Source of the DNA: CATOSD01 sp965203135
GTDB lineage: Bacteria > Chloroflexota > Dehalococcoidia > Lucifugimonadales > CATOSD01
Reading direction: 5' to 3'
NCBI GenBank assembly: GCA_965203135.1
Contig: CBDBBO010000002.1
Coordinates: 186,001-250,000, forward strand
DNA length: 64,000 nucleotides
Shown: positions 31,687 through 40,727 of the stretch, piece by piece
Layout of the letters: each line of letters begins with the position of its first letter
How positions within the stretch are numbered: position 1 is the stretch's first letter
Notes under the pieces: model-generated
Databases searched by the model: none
What the model was told of the DNA's origin: nothing
Seen by the model: only the letters and a program-made list of their open reading frames with translations
Made by a program: the position numbers and the translations under genes

Positions 31687-33738
31687 GTGAAGAGCTTCAC
31701 CATTGAGGAATTTTGGAAGCCACGTTTGGCAGGGGTTGCTCCCATTCAAACTGGTAATCTAGTAGAAGGTTGGTCAATTCAGGGCAAGGGACTGAACACG
31801 TTCACTGAGGCGCCACTTACCCACAGCACCGAAGAGTTCGGAAATGATTCCGATCCGTTGTCGAGTTCTGTCTTGTTAGTGTCCGCGCCAGGTGCTGTTG
31901 GAAAGTCGACGTTAGCGAAGCAAATCGCATTTGAATCTGGGGCTGTTTACATTGACCTGGCGAACGCTGAACCAGTAGGAGGTTACGCTCTGACAGGTGG
32001 CCTAGTGAGTTCAGGCATTTATGAAGACTGGAAAAATGGAGCCACGTCAGTATTGATTGACGGACTCGATGAGGCCCGCCTAAAGGTAACACAAGAGGCT
32101 TTTCAAGCCTTCCTTGCTGATGTGGCACGGCTCTCTCAAGATCGTTCAATCCCCACAATACTCTTCGGACGCACGCAGATTGTTCTTGATGCTTGGCTCA
32201 TGCTGATGGAAGAATCGGCAGATGATGTTGCGGTGTTAGAGATTGGATACTTCTCTCCTGAGGCTTCTGTCACATTTGCTGAGGCTATACTGGACGAGTT
32301 TAGTTCCAACAGGCCCTATGCCACTGTTCAACGTGAAGCGTTGGAACTCGTTCTGAGCGGACTAAGACAACAAACTGCAAATGACGGCGACCGGTTTGCC
32401 GGGTATGCACCTGTGCTGGTTGCGGTTGCAGACCGAGTCTACGGAGAGGGCAATCCGAGGGCTTTGATCTCGAGTCTAGAGAGTGGTGAGCATCCCGTCA
32501 CATTGGATACTGTAGTTTCGGCTATCCTTCAGCGTGAGCAAGGCAAACTTAAGAATCTACCGCTTAGGGATCCAGGCCTTGCCGGAAGGCTCTATGCTCC
32601 AGATGAGCAGCTTGACCGACTTGTGGCCAAGCAATATCGAGTATCTCCACCGATACTTCAAGGCATGAGCCCTGAAGACCAGCAAACGTACTCGAACGCC
32701 CTCGAAACCTGGGTTGATGAACATCCGTTTCTTGACGGTGTTGGAGGGGCGTCGTCCGTTGTCTTCGAAGCAAAGATAGTTGCACGGGCACTTAGAAATA
32801 GCGAAGCCACAGAGAAGGCAGTGACTGCCCAATTGCTTAGGGGCGCAGCAGCTAATCCTTTCCTGTACACATTCTACTTGGGTGAGGAAGATGGTTCAGT
32901 TCCAAAAGAGGTCCCTGAGCAACACATTGGGGTCATTTATGCGTCGCTGAGGGCAAGCCTGTCCCTCGCGGATACCGCAAGCTTGACCATACTCGGTTCT
33001 GATGAAGATGAAGAAGTACTCCTACCCGCGGAAGTGGACATTGCCTTTTCTAGAGGGGGGCGGGGGCACTCGCTTAACTTTCTGACGGGGCAACTCAGTC
33101 CAGTACGCCTAGGCGGATACGTTAACGACATTAACGTTGTCATGCCACACTCACGGATAGAATTGGGTCATGGGAGCGAGTTAGAACTCGTGGCTCCAAT
33201 CTATATTGAATGCCGTGAGCTAACAATTCGTGCGGAGAAAATGACAGTCGAGAGCCCCCCCGGGAAAGATGACTACACGGCAGTGTCCCTAACGGCGTCC
33301 ACGCCCTGCGAAACTAACCTTCTCACAATTCCGGTCACACGAAACAACACCAAGCTGTCGGCTTGGTGGCCCGGTGTGATGAGCTATCCATGGACGAACT
33401 ATGCAGTTGAACCACTGCCGGCTGTAGATGTTCGAACGGATGAAGCTTTGCGACGACTCCGCATGTTCGTAATCGAATGCCGATCGCACGGCTATGGTGA
33501 GTTGGCGAAGGGCAAGAACAAAATTGAGAATTCCCGCATGACGAAGGGCGCAGGACAAGCCGTGTTAGATCATATGGTTAGAGAGGGGATCTTTAGACCG
33601 GACGGGCGCATGTACACACTCAACAAGCAACTGTTGGGATCGTTGTTCGGCATCACCTATAGCGACTTCTTTTCGAGCAACTTCAACGAAAATATAGTCG
33701 GCTTTGTGCAAGAAGCCTTGACTGAAGCCGATTGTTGA
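31687..33738 (+). CDS. NACHT/STAND-like P-loop NTPase, possible defence protein
   Basis: The 683-residue protein starts at a GTG with GAGG six bases upstream. It has Walker A SAPGAVGKST (66-75), Walker B TSVLIDGLDEARL near 117-129, with the acidic pattern of NACHT-type ATPases (hhhhDGLDE), and a sensor-like ILFGRTQIVL. A helical region follows, then a beta-rich stretch near 480-540 (INVVMPHSRIELGHGSELEL), and a C-terminal part that looks like a winged helix (GAGQAVLDHMVREGIFRPDG). No nuclease or TIR domain is evident. Base composition is AT-richer than the genome backbone. STAND NTPases often act as phage sensors; that role is inferred only from fold and island context. Confidence 0.7.
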   Translation: MKSFTIEEFWKPRLAGVAPIQTGNLVEGWSIQGKGLNTFTEAPLTHSTEEFGNDSDPLSSSVLLVSAPGAVGKSTLAKQIAFESGAVYIDLANAEPVGGYALTGGLVSSGIYEDWKNGATSVLIDGLDEARLKVTQEAFQAFLADVARLSQDRSIPTILFGRTQIVLDAWLMLMEESADDVAVLEIGYFSPEASVTFAEAILDEFSSNRPYATVQREALELVLSGLRQQTANDGDRFAGYAPVLVAVADRVYGEGNPRALISSLESGEHPVTLDTVVSAILQREQGKLKNLPLRDPGLAGRLYAPDEQLDRLVAKQYRVSPPILQGMSPEDQQTYSNALETWVDEHPFLDGVGGASSVVFEAKIVARALRNSEATEKAVTAQLLRGAAANPFLYTFYLGEEDGSVPKEVPEQHIGVIYASLRASLSLADTASLTILGSDEDEEVLLPAEVDIAFSRGGRGHSLNFLTGQLSPVRLGGYVNDINVVMPHSRIELGHGSELELVAPIYIECRELTIRAEKMTVESPPGKDDYTAVSLTASTPCETNLLTIPVTRNNTKLSAWWPGVMSYPWTNYAVEPLPAVDVRTDEALRRLRMFVIECRSHGYGELAKGKNKIENSRMTKGAGQAVLDHMVREGIFRPDGRMYTLNKQLLGSLFGITYSDFFSSNFNENIVGFVQEALTEADC

Positions 33739-33778
33739 CCGTGCATCCCCAGACCTAACTGCTCAGACAATCACCCAC

Positions 33779-34795
33779 CTAGGCTTCCATGCCGGTGAGC
33801 TCGGGGCGGGGGGCGCGTTCGAGCAGGTCGGCGATGACCTCGGTCACGTTGGCGCCCTCGAATAGGACCCTGTGAGTCGCCTGGGCGATGGGCATCTCGA
33901 CGCCCATGCGGGCGGCGAGCGGCACCGTCGCCGCCGTGGTGTCCACGCCCTCGGCGACGCTCGTCATAGAGGCGCGGATCTCTTCGAGCGTGCGGCCCTT
34001 GGATAGCTGGACGCCGAACTGGTGGTTGCGGCTGAGCGGGCTGGCGCAGGTGGCGATGAGGTCGCCCATTCCGGCTAGTCCCGACAGTGTGAGCGGGTTG
34101 GCGCCGGCGGCGACGCTGAGACGTGCGATTTCGGCGAGGCCCCTGGTTATGAAGCCCGCCTTGGCGTTGTCGCCCAGGCCCAGTCCTTCGCAGACGCCCG
34201 CGCCCAGGGCGATGATGTTCTTGAGCGCTCCTCCGAACTCAACGCCGACCACGTCGTCGTTGGTGTACACGCGGAAACGCGGCGAGTTGACGATTTCCTG
34301 GGCCGTTCGGGCCGCGTCGGGGTTGCGGGAGGCTATCACGGTGGAGGCGGGACGCTCCTCGACAATCTCCCGAGCGAGGTTGGGGCCGGAGAGGACGCAC
34401 ACGCCGGGGCGCAGCGCCTCGGGCAGCTCGTCCTCCAGCACCTGGCTCATGCGCTTGCCGCTGGCTATCTCGACGCCCTTTGTTGCGCTGGCGACGATGG
34501 CGTGTTCGGAGATGTCGCCGGAAACACCGCTTGCGTTCTGCCGGAATGCGCGGGAGGGCGTGGCGATAACAACGAGGTCTGCGGCGCCCAGCGCATCGCG
34601 GGCGGAGGAGGTCACGCGCAGGGTCTCGGGGAATGGCACACCGGGTAGGAAGCGGGACTGCTCGCCGTCGTCGTTTAGGGTGCGGGCCTCTGTCTCGGTG
34701 CGGGCGAGCAGATGAACAGCGTGGCCTCGCCTCGCCGTGATTATGGCGAGGGTTGTGCCCCATGCGCCTGTGCCAACTACGCCAATTGCGGCCAT
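33779..34795 (-). CDS. gpsA: Glycerol-3-phosphate dehydrogenase [NAD(P)+]
   Basis: The 338-residue enzyme has the dinucleotide-binding GVVGTGAWGTTLAI at the N-terminus, SATKGVE, SGPNLAREI, the catalytic-Lys segment EFGGALKNIIALGAGVCEGL and GLAGMGDLIATC. It reduces dihydroxyacetone phosphate to sn-glycerol-3-phosphate for phospholipid synthesis, feeding PlsY encoded two genes upstream in the same transcript. Confidence 0.95.
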   Translation of the reverse strand: MAAIGVVGTGAWGTTLAIITARRGHAVHLLARTETEARTLNDDGEQSRFLPGVPFPETLRVTSSARDALGAADLVVIATPSRAFRQNASGVSGDISEHAIVASATKGVEIASGKRMSQVLEDELPEALRPGVCVLSGPNLAREIVEERPASTVIASRNPDAARTAQEIVNSPRFRVYTNDDVVGVEFGGALKNIIALGAGVCEGLGLGDNAKAGFITRGLAEIARLSVAAGANPLTLSGLAGMGDLIATCASPLSRNHQFGVQLSKGRTLEEIRASMTSVAEGVDTTAATVPLAARMGVEMPIAQATHRVLFEGANVTEVIADLLERAPRPELTGMEA

Positions 34796-34798
34796 CGC

Positions 34799-34903
34799 CT
34801 AAAGCTTCAGCAAGAGAGTGATTGCTAACCCAAAGAGGGCCAAGAGTATTGCGACTGTTCCGACGACTTGCGCCACGATGAGCTTGTAGAAGCCACTGTC
34901 CAT
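34799..34903 (-). CDS. Predicted 34-residue single-pass membrane peptide
   Basis: A short frame between plsY and gpsA starts at ATG (34903), preceded by GAGGTGA at proper spacing, and ends three bases before gpsA. It encodes MDSGFYKLIVAQVVGTVAIL plus LALFGLAITLLLKL: one long hydrophobic helix with a short polar N-terminus. Its position suggests it is translated with the glycerolipid genes. Function unknown; it could also be a chance frame. Confidence 0.45.
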   Translation of the reverse strand: MDSGFYKLIVAQVVGTVAILLALFGLAITLLLKL

Positions 34904-34959
34904 AACGGCTCACCTCGTGGGGAATTTACCACACTCACGACTTGGATGGGCAGCGGCGG

Positions 34960-35583
34960 TCAGGCGGACTGGCCGAGTTTTCGCTCCTCTCCCTTGAGGA
35001 GGCGCTCGATGTTCCCCCGGTGCTTTCCGACCACGAAGGCGCAGCCGATTGCAGCGAACCAGATGAGGCCCATCGGCGCCGCTCCGGTTAGGCACAAGAC
35101 GGCGAGGAGGGCGCAGCCCACCAGGGTGGCTACGACGGAGCCCAGCGATACGTAGCGAGTTATGGCCACGAGACCCACCCCCACTATGCTTGCCACCAGC
35201 CCGGCGATGGGCCAGAGCATGAGCAGCGAGCCCCAGCCGGTCGCCGTGCCGCGGCCTCCACGGAAGCCAATGAATACGGGCCAGTTGTGGCCGGCGATGG
35301 CGGCAAGGGCGGCGGCGGCTTGGGCCGCTTCCGGGGCGCCGAGAGCGTAGCGGGCGAGCGCGACTGCGCCGGCGCCCTTGCCCATGTCCAGAACTAGCAC
35401 GAGCGCGCCCACCGGGACGCCCACCGTCCGTATCACGTTGGTCATGCCGGTGCTGCCGCTGCCGTGGTCGCGCACGTCTATCTGCCCGAACAGCTTTCCG
35501 GCAATTAGGCCGAAGGGGATCGAGCCTAGCAGGTAGCAGACCAGGACCAGTACCGGGACCAGTATGGGTTGGTAGTCGATCAC
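34960..35583 (-). CDS. plsY: Glycerol-3-phosphate acyltransferase PlsY
   Basis: The 207-residue membrane enzyme starts at a GTG overlapping the der stop (GTGA at 35580-35583). The three conserved PlsY loops are present: GSIPFGLIAGKLFG with DVRDHGSGSTGMTNVIRTVG, GHNWPVFIGFRGGRGTATGW, and KHRGNIERLLKGEE near the end. It transfers the acyl group from acyl-phosphate to glycerol-3-phosphate. Longer in-frame starts upstream lie within der and are not used. Confidence 0.95.
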   Translation of the reverse strand: MIDYQPILVPVLVLVCYLLGSIPFGLIAGKLFGQIDVRDHGSGSTGMTNVIRTVGVPVGALVLVLDMGKGAGAVALARYALGAPEAAQAAAALAAIAGHNWPVFIGFRGGRGTATGWGSLLMLWPIAGLVASIVGVGLVAITRYVSLGSVVATLVGCALLAVLCLTGAAPMGLIWFAAIGCAFVVGKHRGNIERLLKGEERKLGQSA

Positions 35584-36908
35584 TGTTCGCCCCTGCCTTT
35601 GAAGCGCATTCTGAGAGGGCTGCCCTTGAAGACGAACGCCTGCCGTATCCGGTTTTCGAGGTAACGCGTGTACGAGAAATGGGCAAGGCTTGAGCTGTTC
35701 ACGTAGAAGGTGAAGCTGGGCGGCATGGTATTGTCCTGGGTCACCCCGTAAATCTTGAGCGCGCGCCTGCCGGACGACGCGGGAGGGTGGTCGGCGACGG
35801 CGTTGAGCACCTGGCGGCGTAGCTCGTAGCGGGGCAGGCTCTTGCCGCACTCCTCGTACACCTCCCAGGCGGTGCGAAGAAGCTCCTCTATGCCCTCGCG
35901 GCGCAGGCCGGAGGTGAAGCAGACGGGAGCGAAGGACGCAAATCTGAATCGGTGGCGCAACTCTTGGGTCGCCGACTCACGATCCAGTGACAGCTCACGC
36001 GCGAGGTCCCACTTGTTCACGGCGATGATGATGCCCTTGTAGGCGTCCAGGACGTAGCTTGCGACGTGGGTGTCCTGGTTGGTTGCGAGCTCCGACGCGT
36101 CGAGCACGAGCACGGCCACGTCAGCGCGGTCGATTGCCCGCATGGAGCGGAGCACGCTGTAGCGTTCGACGCCCGGCTCGGTTCTGCCCCTGCGCCTCAT
36201 GCCGGCGGTGTCGATCAACAAGACGGACCGGCCCTCGAACTCGATGAGCTCGTCGAGCGAGTCGCGGGTGGTGCCCGGCACCTCGCTCACAATGGCGCGG
36301 TGGCCGCCGGTGATGGCGTTTAGGAGCATGGACTTGCCGACGTTGGTGCGGCCCACGATTGCGAGGCGGAGGTCGGCCTCGACTTCGGGGTGGTAGGACG
36401 GTTCGGGGACGATTTCGGCCACGCGCGCCATGAGGTCGTCGACGCCGATGTTGTGGTACGCGCTCAGGGGGATAGGCTCGCCAAGCCCGAGCTCGTAGAA
36501 CTCCAGCGCGAGGGTCTCGCGGTGAGGGTTGTCGGCCTTGTTCACCGCGAGCACGGTGGGCTTGCCCACGGCTCGTACGGAGTCGGCGGCGTCCCTGTCG
36601 GACGCGGTGAGTCCGGCTTCGGCGTCGGCGACCATGACGATCACGTCCGCGTCGTCCAGGGCTATGTCGATCTGGCGCCTGACGCCCTGCCAGAGGTCGG
36701 TCTCGGGGAAGCGGTCGATGCCGCCTGTGTCCACGAGAACGAAGGACTTGCCGGCCCACTCCGTCTCGCCTATCACGCGGTCGCGCGTGGTGCCGGCCGT
36801 CTCGGACTCGATGGCGTCACGGCGACCGACGAGCCGGTTGAACAGCGTGGACTTGCCTACGTTTGGCCGGCCGACAATAGCGACCGTGGGCTTTGGTGTC
36901 GAAAGCAT
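35580..36908 (-). CDS. der: Ribosome-assembly GTPase Der (EngA)
   Basis: The 442-residue protein has two tandem G domains: GRPNVGKSTLFNRL with DTGGI and NKAD, then GRTNVGKSMLLNAI with DTAGM and NKWDLA. A KH-like C-terminal domain follows. Der acts in 50S subunit assembly. It is linked to plsY by a 4-base overlap, and its start is 33 bases after argF. Confidence 0.96.
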   Translation of the reverse strand: MLSTPKPTVAIVGRPNVGKSTLFNRLVGRRDAIESETAGTTRDRVIGETEWAGKSFVLVDTGGIDRFPETDLWQGVRRQIDIALDDADVIVMVADAEAGLTASDRDAADSVRAVGKPTVLAVNKADNPHRETLALEFYELGLGEPIPLSAYHNIGVDDLMARVAEIVPEPSYHPEVEADLRLAIVGRTNVGKSMLLNAITGGHRAIVSEVPGTTRDSLDELIEFEGRSVLLIDTAGMRRRGRTEPGVERYSVLRSMRAIDRADVAVLVLDASELATNQDTHVASYVLDAYKGIIIAVNKWDLARELSLDRESATQELRHRFRFASFAPVCFTSGLRREGIEELLRTAWEVYEECGKSLPRYELRRQVLNAVADHPPASSGRRALKIYGVTQDNTMPPSFTFYVNSSSLAHFSYTRYLENRIRQAFVFKGSPLRMRFKGRGEQ

Positions 36909-36941
36909 GGCGTGGCGCGCCGTGTATCCCTGCCGCTCCGG

Positions 36942-37853
36942 TCAAGAAAAGAGCCGGGCGATGATGGCCTTCTGTGCGTGCAGTCGGTTCTCGGCCTGCT
37001 GGAACACGACCGAGCCGGGATGGTCCAGCATATCTTCGGAGATCTCCTCGCCCCTGTGGGCGGGCATGTCGTGCATGAACAGCGCGCCGGGCCGAGCCTG
37101 GTCCATCAGGGATTCGTCGACGCGGTAGCCGGAGAAGGCCTCCAGTCGTTCGGCGCTCTCCTCCTCCTGTCCCATGCTAACCCAGACGTCGGTGTAGACT
37201 ACGTCGGCGTCGCGAACGCCCTCGGGCGGCTCCGCCGTCCAGTCCAGCCTGGACTCGCTCAGCGCGGCGCGGCGTTCGGCCTCCTCCCACACCATGGACG
37301 GGATGCGGTAGTCGGCGGGGCTTGCCACGGTAAAGTTGGCGCCGACGGAGGCGCAGCCGAGGGCGAGGCTGCCGGCGATGTTGTTGCCGTCGCCGACGAA
37401 CGCGACGTTCAGCCCGTCCAGACTGCCGCGGTGCTCGTACATGGTCAGCAGGTCCCCGACGGCCTGGCAGGGGTGGCCCAGGTCGGATAGCGCGTTGATA
37501 ATGGGTATGGAGGCCTGTTCGCCGAGGATCTCGAGGCTGCGGTGTGAGAAGACGCGCGCCACGATGCCGTCGACAAGCCGTTCGAGCACGCGGGCGACGT
37601 CGGAGACGGGCTCGCGGACACCGAGGCCGATGTCGGCCTGGCTGAGGTAGATGCACTCGCCGCCCATCTGCCGTATGCCGACCTCGAAGCTGACCCGGGT
37701 TCGGAGCGACGGCTTTTCGAAGATGAGCGCGATGGTCTTGCCCTCGAGGGGGCGGGCTACCTTGCCGCGCTTCAGTTCGTCGGCGTTCTCGACCAGGAGC
37801 GCGACCTCCTCGGGTTCGAGGTCGGCCAGAGTCAGCAGGTCTTTGCCTCTCAT
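36942..37853 (-). CDS. argF: Ornithine carbamoyltransferase
   Basis: The 303-residue enzyme has the carbamoyl-phosphate motif as KPSLRTRVSFE (usually STRTR), the HPxQ motif in SDLGHPCQAVGDLLTM and the ornithine-loop region in GALFMHDMPAHRGEEI. The usual HCLP at that last site is HDMP here, so the Cys that contacts ornithine in characterised enzymes is Asp. The overall family is clear and length normal. It normally makes citrulline for arginine synthesis; the altered motif may be a lineage variant or hint at another amine substrate. It lies in the gyrA-argF-der-plsY-gpsA run. Confidence 0.87.
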   Translation of the reverse strand: MRGKDLLTLADLEPEEVALLVENADELKRGKVARPLEGKTIALIFEKPSLRTRVSFEVGIRQMGGECIYLSQADIGLGVREPVSDVARVLERLVDGIVARVFSHRSLEILGEQASIPIINALSDLGHPCQAVGDLLTMYEHRGSLDGLNVAFVGDGNNIAGSLALGCASVGANFTVASPADYRIPSMVWEEAERRAALSESRLDWTAEPPEGVRDADVVYTDVWVSMGQEEESAERLEAFSGYRVDESLMDQARPGALFMHDMPAHRGEEISEDMLDHPGSVVFQQAENRLHAQKAIIARLFS

Positions 37854-37869
37854 TTGGAGTTACCTTTCG

Positions 37870-37891
37870 GAGGCGGTTCGCGAACCGCCTC
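37870..37891. terminator. Perfect 22-bp palindrome between gyrA and argF
   Basis: GAGGCGGTTCG meets its exact complement CGAACCGCCTC, starting at the gyrA stop codon. It lacks a U tract and may only attenuate transcription into argF; it also resembles other GC hairpins at gene ends in this window. Confidence 0.4.
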
Positions 37892-40434
37892 TACGACTTG
37901 GCGCCGCCCTTGCCGTTTCCCTTGGATGGGCGGTCATCAGGCTTGGTCAGGCCGCTGACGCACGCGACGGACGCCACGGCGTCGCCTGGGCGAAGGTTGA
38001 AGATTGTGACGCCCTGGGCAATGCGGCCGGTGTTTCGAATCTCGGAGGTGCTGGTCCTAAGGACCTGGGCCTGCTCGGAGACGACGTAGATTTCCATGCC
38101 GTCTTCGATCACCTTGGCGTCGGCGACGGGGCCAGCCTTGCCAGTGGTAGCCAGCGTCTTGATTCCGAGGCCTGCTCTGCCCTGCTGGCGATACAGGTCC
38201 ATGTCGGTCAGCTTGCCATAGCCGTGCTTGCCGATGACCAGCAGCTTGCTGTCCCGCCTCGCGACGTCCATCGCTACGACTTCGGCATCGGCCAGGCGCC
38301 TTGGCTTTGCCTTGGAACCCTTTCGCGGCTTGGAGAACCGCTGCAGGTTGATGCCGATCACGCCTCTGGCCGATCTGCCCATGGCCCGCACATCTGAGGC
38401 GGGGAACCTGATGGACATGCCGTCCTCGGTAACCATGATTATGTGGTCGTCTTGATTGGCGAGTCGCGCCGTAACCAGCTCATCGTCGCTTGTGAAAGTC
38501 ATTATCTTGATGCCGGACGGACGAATCGAAGAAATCTCCTTAAGCGAAACGCGCTTCACCTTGCCCTTCTTGGTGGCCATGACGAGGTAGGAGTTTTCCT
38601 CTTCCAAACCGGCGACGCCGATGATGGCGTTCACGCGCTCGGCGTCGGAAATGGGCAGCACGTTGAACACCGGAACGCCGCGGGTGTTGCGCGAGGTGTC
38701 GGCGCGCAGTTCGTAGGCCTTGATGGAGAGGATGCGGCCGGTGTTGGTGAAGAACAAGAGCCGGTCGTGGCTATCGACGACCAGGATGTGCTTGACAGGG
38801 TCGTCGTCCTTGGTGTTCATGCTCGAGACGCCCTTGCCGCCGCGGTGTTGGTTGCGGTAGGTGTCTGCGGCGATGCGCTTGATGTATCCGCCCTGGCTGA
38901 AGGTGACGACGAGCTGCTCGTGAGGCTCCAACTCCTCGCGGCTGATGTCGTGGCCCTCGTTGCTGATTTCGGTGCGGCGAGGTTCGCCGAAGCTCTTCTT
39001 CAGCTTGCGGGTTTCCTTCTTGACCTCGCCGAGAATCTTGGAAGGGCTGGCGAGCAACTCTTCCATGCCGCGGATGCTCTCCTGGAGCTCGCGGTACTCC
39101 GTTTCCAGCCGCTCGCGCTCGAGGGCGGCGATGCGGCGGAGCTGCATATCCAGGATGGCGCGGGCCTGCACGTCGTCCAGGCCGAACTCGTTCATCAGGC
39201 CCTGGCGCGCGGCGTCGGCGTCGGCGGAGCCGCGTATGAGTTGGATCACCCGGTCCAGGTTTCCGATGGCGATGCGGAGTCCCGCGAGTATGTGCGCTCG
39301 CTCCCTGGCGCGCTTGAGGTCGTACTCGGTGCGGCGCACGACGACCTGCTCGCGGAAAGCGATGAAGTTTTGCAGGGCGGCCTTGAGAGTGATGGTCTCG
39401 GGGGTGCCGCCGACGAGCGCGAGCATGTTTGCGGAGAAGGTGCTCTGCATCGCGGTGAGCTTGTACAGATTGTTCAGCACCACCATGGGCTGCACGCCGC
39501 CGCGCAGCTCGATGACCACGCGCATACCGTCGCGGTTGGACTCGTCGCGGATCTCGGATATGCCGTCGATGCGCTTGTCCTTGGCGAGCTGCGCGATCTT
39601 CTCCACGAGCGTGGCCTTATTGACCTGGTAGGGCAGCTCTGAGACGACGATCTTCAGCCGGCGCGAGCGCGGCGTGTCCTCGACTTCGGCCCTGGCGCGC
39701 ATAATGATCTGGCCGCGGCCGGAGATGTAGGCGTTACGTATGCCCTCGCGGCCCATGATCATGCCGCCGGTGGGGAAATCGGGTCCCTTGACGTGGCGCA
39801 TGAGTTCTTCGGGGGTGCTGTCGGGCTTGTCTATGAGCTTGATGATGGCGTCGCACACCTCGGCGGGGTTGTGCGGCGGGATGTTCGTGGCCATGCCGAC
39901 GGCAATGCCGGACGCGCCGTTGATGAGCAGGTTTGGCAGCCGTGCGGGCAGCACGGTCGGTTCGCGCAACGAGCCGTCGAAGTTGTCGATGAAGTCGACG
40001 GTGTCCTGGTCGAGGTTGGCGAGCATCTCCTCGGCTGGCGTGGCGAGTCTCGCCTCGGTGTAGCGAAGTGCCGCGGGCGGGTCGCCGTCAACGCTGCCGA
40101 AGTTGCCCTGTCCGTCCACCAGCGGCAGGCGCATGGACCATTCCTGTGCCATGCGCACCATGGCGTCGTAAACGGCGGCGTCGTTGTGCGGGTGGTATTT
40201 GCCGAGCACCTCGCCGACGAGACGGGCGCTCTTCTTGTAGGCGGTGTTGGGCCTCATGCCCAGCTCGTGCATGGCGTAGAGGATGCGCCGCTGTACGGGC
40301 TTCAGGCCGTCGCGGACGTCGGGGAGCGCTCTGGACACGATCACGCTCATGGCGTAGTCGAGGTACGAGCTGCGCATCTCCTCTTCGATCTGCGTCGGCC
40401 TGATGTTCCCGAACTCTGTCTTGGAAGTCGTCAT
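37891..40434 (-). CDS. gyrA: DNA gyrase subunit A
   Basis: The 847-residue protein starts at the ATG of MTTSKTEFGNIRPTQIEEEM with AGGAG upstream; a longer frame to 40536 is less likely. The winged-helix core includes GLKPVQRRILYAM, KYHPHNDAAVYD and the catalytic Tyr in ALRYTEARL. The C-terminal beta-pinwheel has the GyrA box as QHRGGKG. The quinolone-region Ser is Asn-Asp-type sequence (HPHNDAAVYD), not the Ser common in E. coli. gyrB is not in the window. It heads the minus-strand run ending at gpsA. Confidence 0.96.
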   Translation of the reverse strand: MTTSKTEFGNIRPTQIEEEMRSSYLDYAMSVIVSRALPDVRDGLKPVQRRILYAMHELGMRPNTAYKKSARLVGEVLGKYHPHNDAAVYDAMVRMAQEWSMRLPLVDGQGNFGSVDGDPPAALRYTEARLATPAEEMLANLDQDTVDFIDNFDGSLREPTVLPARLPNLLINGASGIAVGMATNIPPHNPAEVCDAIIKLIDKPDSTPEELMRHVKGPDFPTGGMIMGREGIRNAYISGRGQIIMRARAEVEDTPRSRRLKIVVSELPYQVNKATLVEKIAQLAKDKRIDGISEIRDESNRDGMRVVIELRGGVQPMVVLNNLYKLTAMQSTFSANMLALVGGTPETITLKAALQNFIAFREQVVVRRTEYDLKRARERAHILAGLRIAIGNLDRVIQLIRGSADADAARQGLMNEFGLDDVQARAILDMQLRRIAALERERLETEYRELQESIRGMEELLASPSKILGEVKKETRKLKKSFGEPRRTEISNEGHDISREELEPHEQLVVTFSQGGYIKRIAADTYRNQHRGGKGVSSMNTKDDDPVKHILVVDSHDRLLFFTNTGRILSIKAYELRADTSRNTRGVPVFNVLPISDAERVNAIIGVAGLEEENSYLVMATKKGKVKRVSLKEISSIRPSGIKIMTFTSDDELVTARLANQDDHIIMVTEDGMSIRFPASDVRAMGRSARGVIGINLQRFSKPRKGSKAKPRRLADAEVVAMDVARRDSKLLVIGKHGYGKLTDMDLYRQQGRAGLGIKTLATTGKAGPVADAKVIEDGMEIYVVSEQAQVLRTSTSEIRNTGRIAQGVTIFNLRPGDAVASVACVSGLTKPDDRPSKGNGKGGAKS

Positions 40435-40632
40435 GGATGGCTCCTGGGGCGGTTCTGACGCGGAGCGGGGACGGCGGCGCAGTCTGCGCGGCGAGTGCGG
40501 CCATCGCTCCGGGGATGTGGAGACGGCCTTGCGCATGGGCTTCGGGCCGCCATGTTTAACCTATCACTCATAGACCTATTTTACCACTCGCCCAGCGACC
40601 TGTTTGGCGCGAATCGAGGGCGCGCAGGGCCG

Positions 40633-40662
40633 TTAGCCAAGCGGACGGTTTGGGCGTATAAT
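40633..40662 (+). promoter_or_regulatory. Candidate promoter for the class III aminotransferase
   Basis: A perfect TATAAT at 40657-40662 with a weak -35 (TTAGCC, 40633-40638) 18 bases upstream. It is 65 bases before the start codon in the region divergent with gyrA. Confidence 0.5.
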
Positions 40663-40727
40663 GGGCCGTGTTCCCACAGGGCCAGCGGCGCGTTGGTCTC
40701 ACATCGAGGCAGGCAAGGAGAGTTGAC

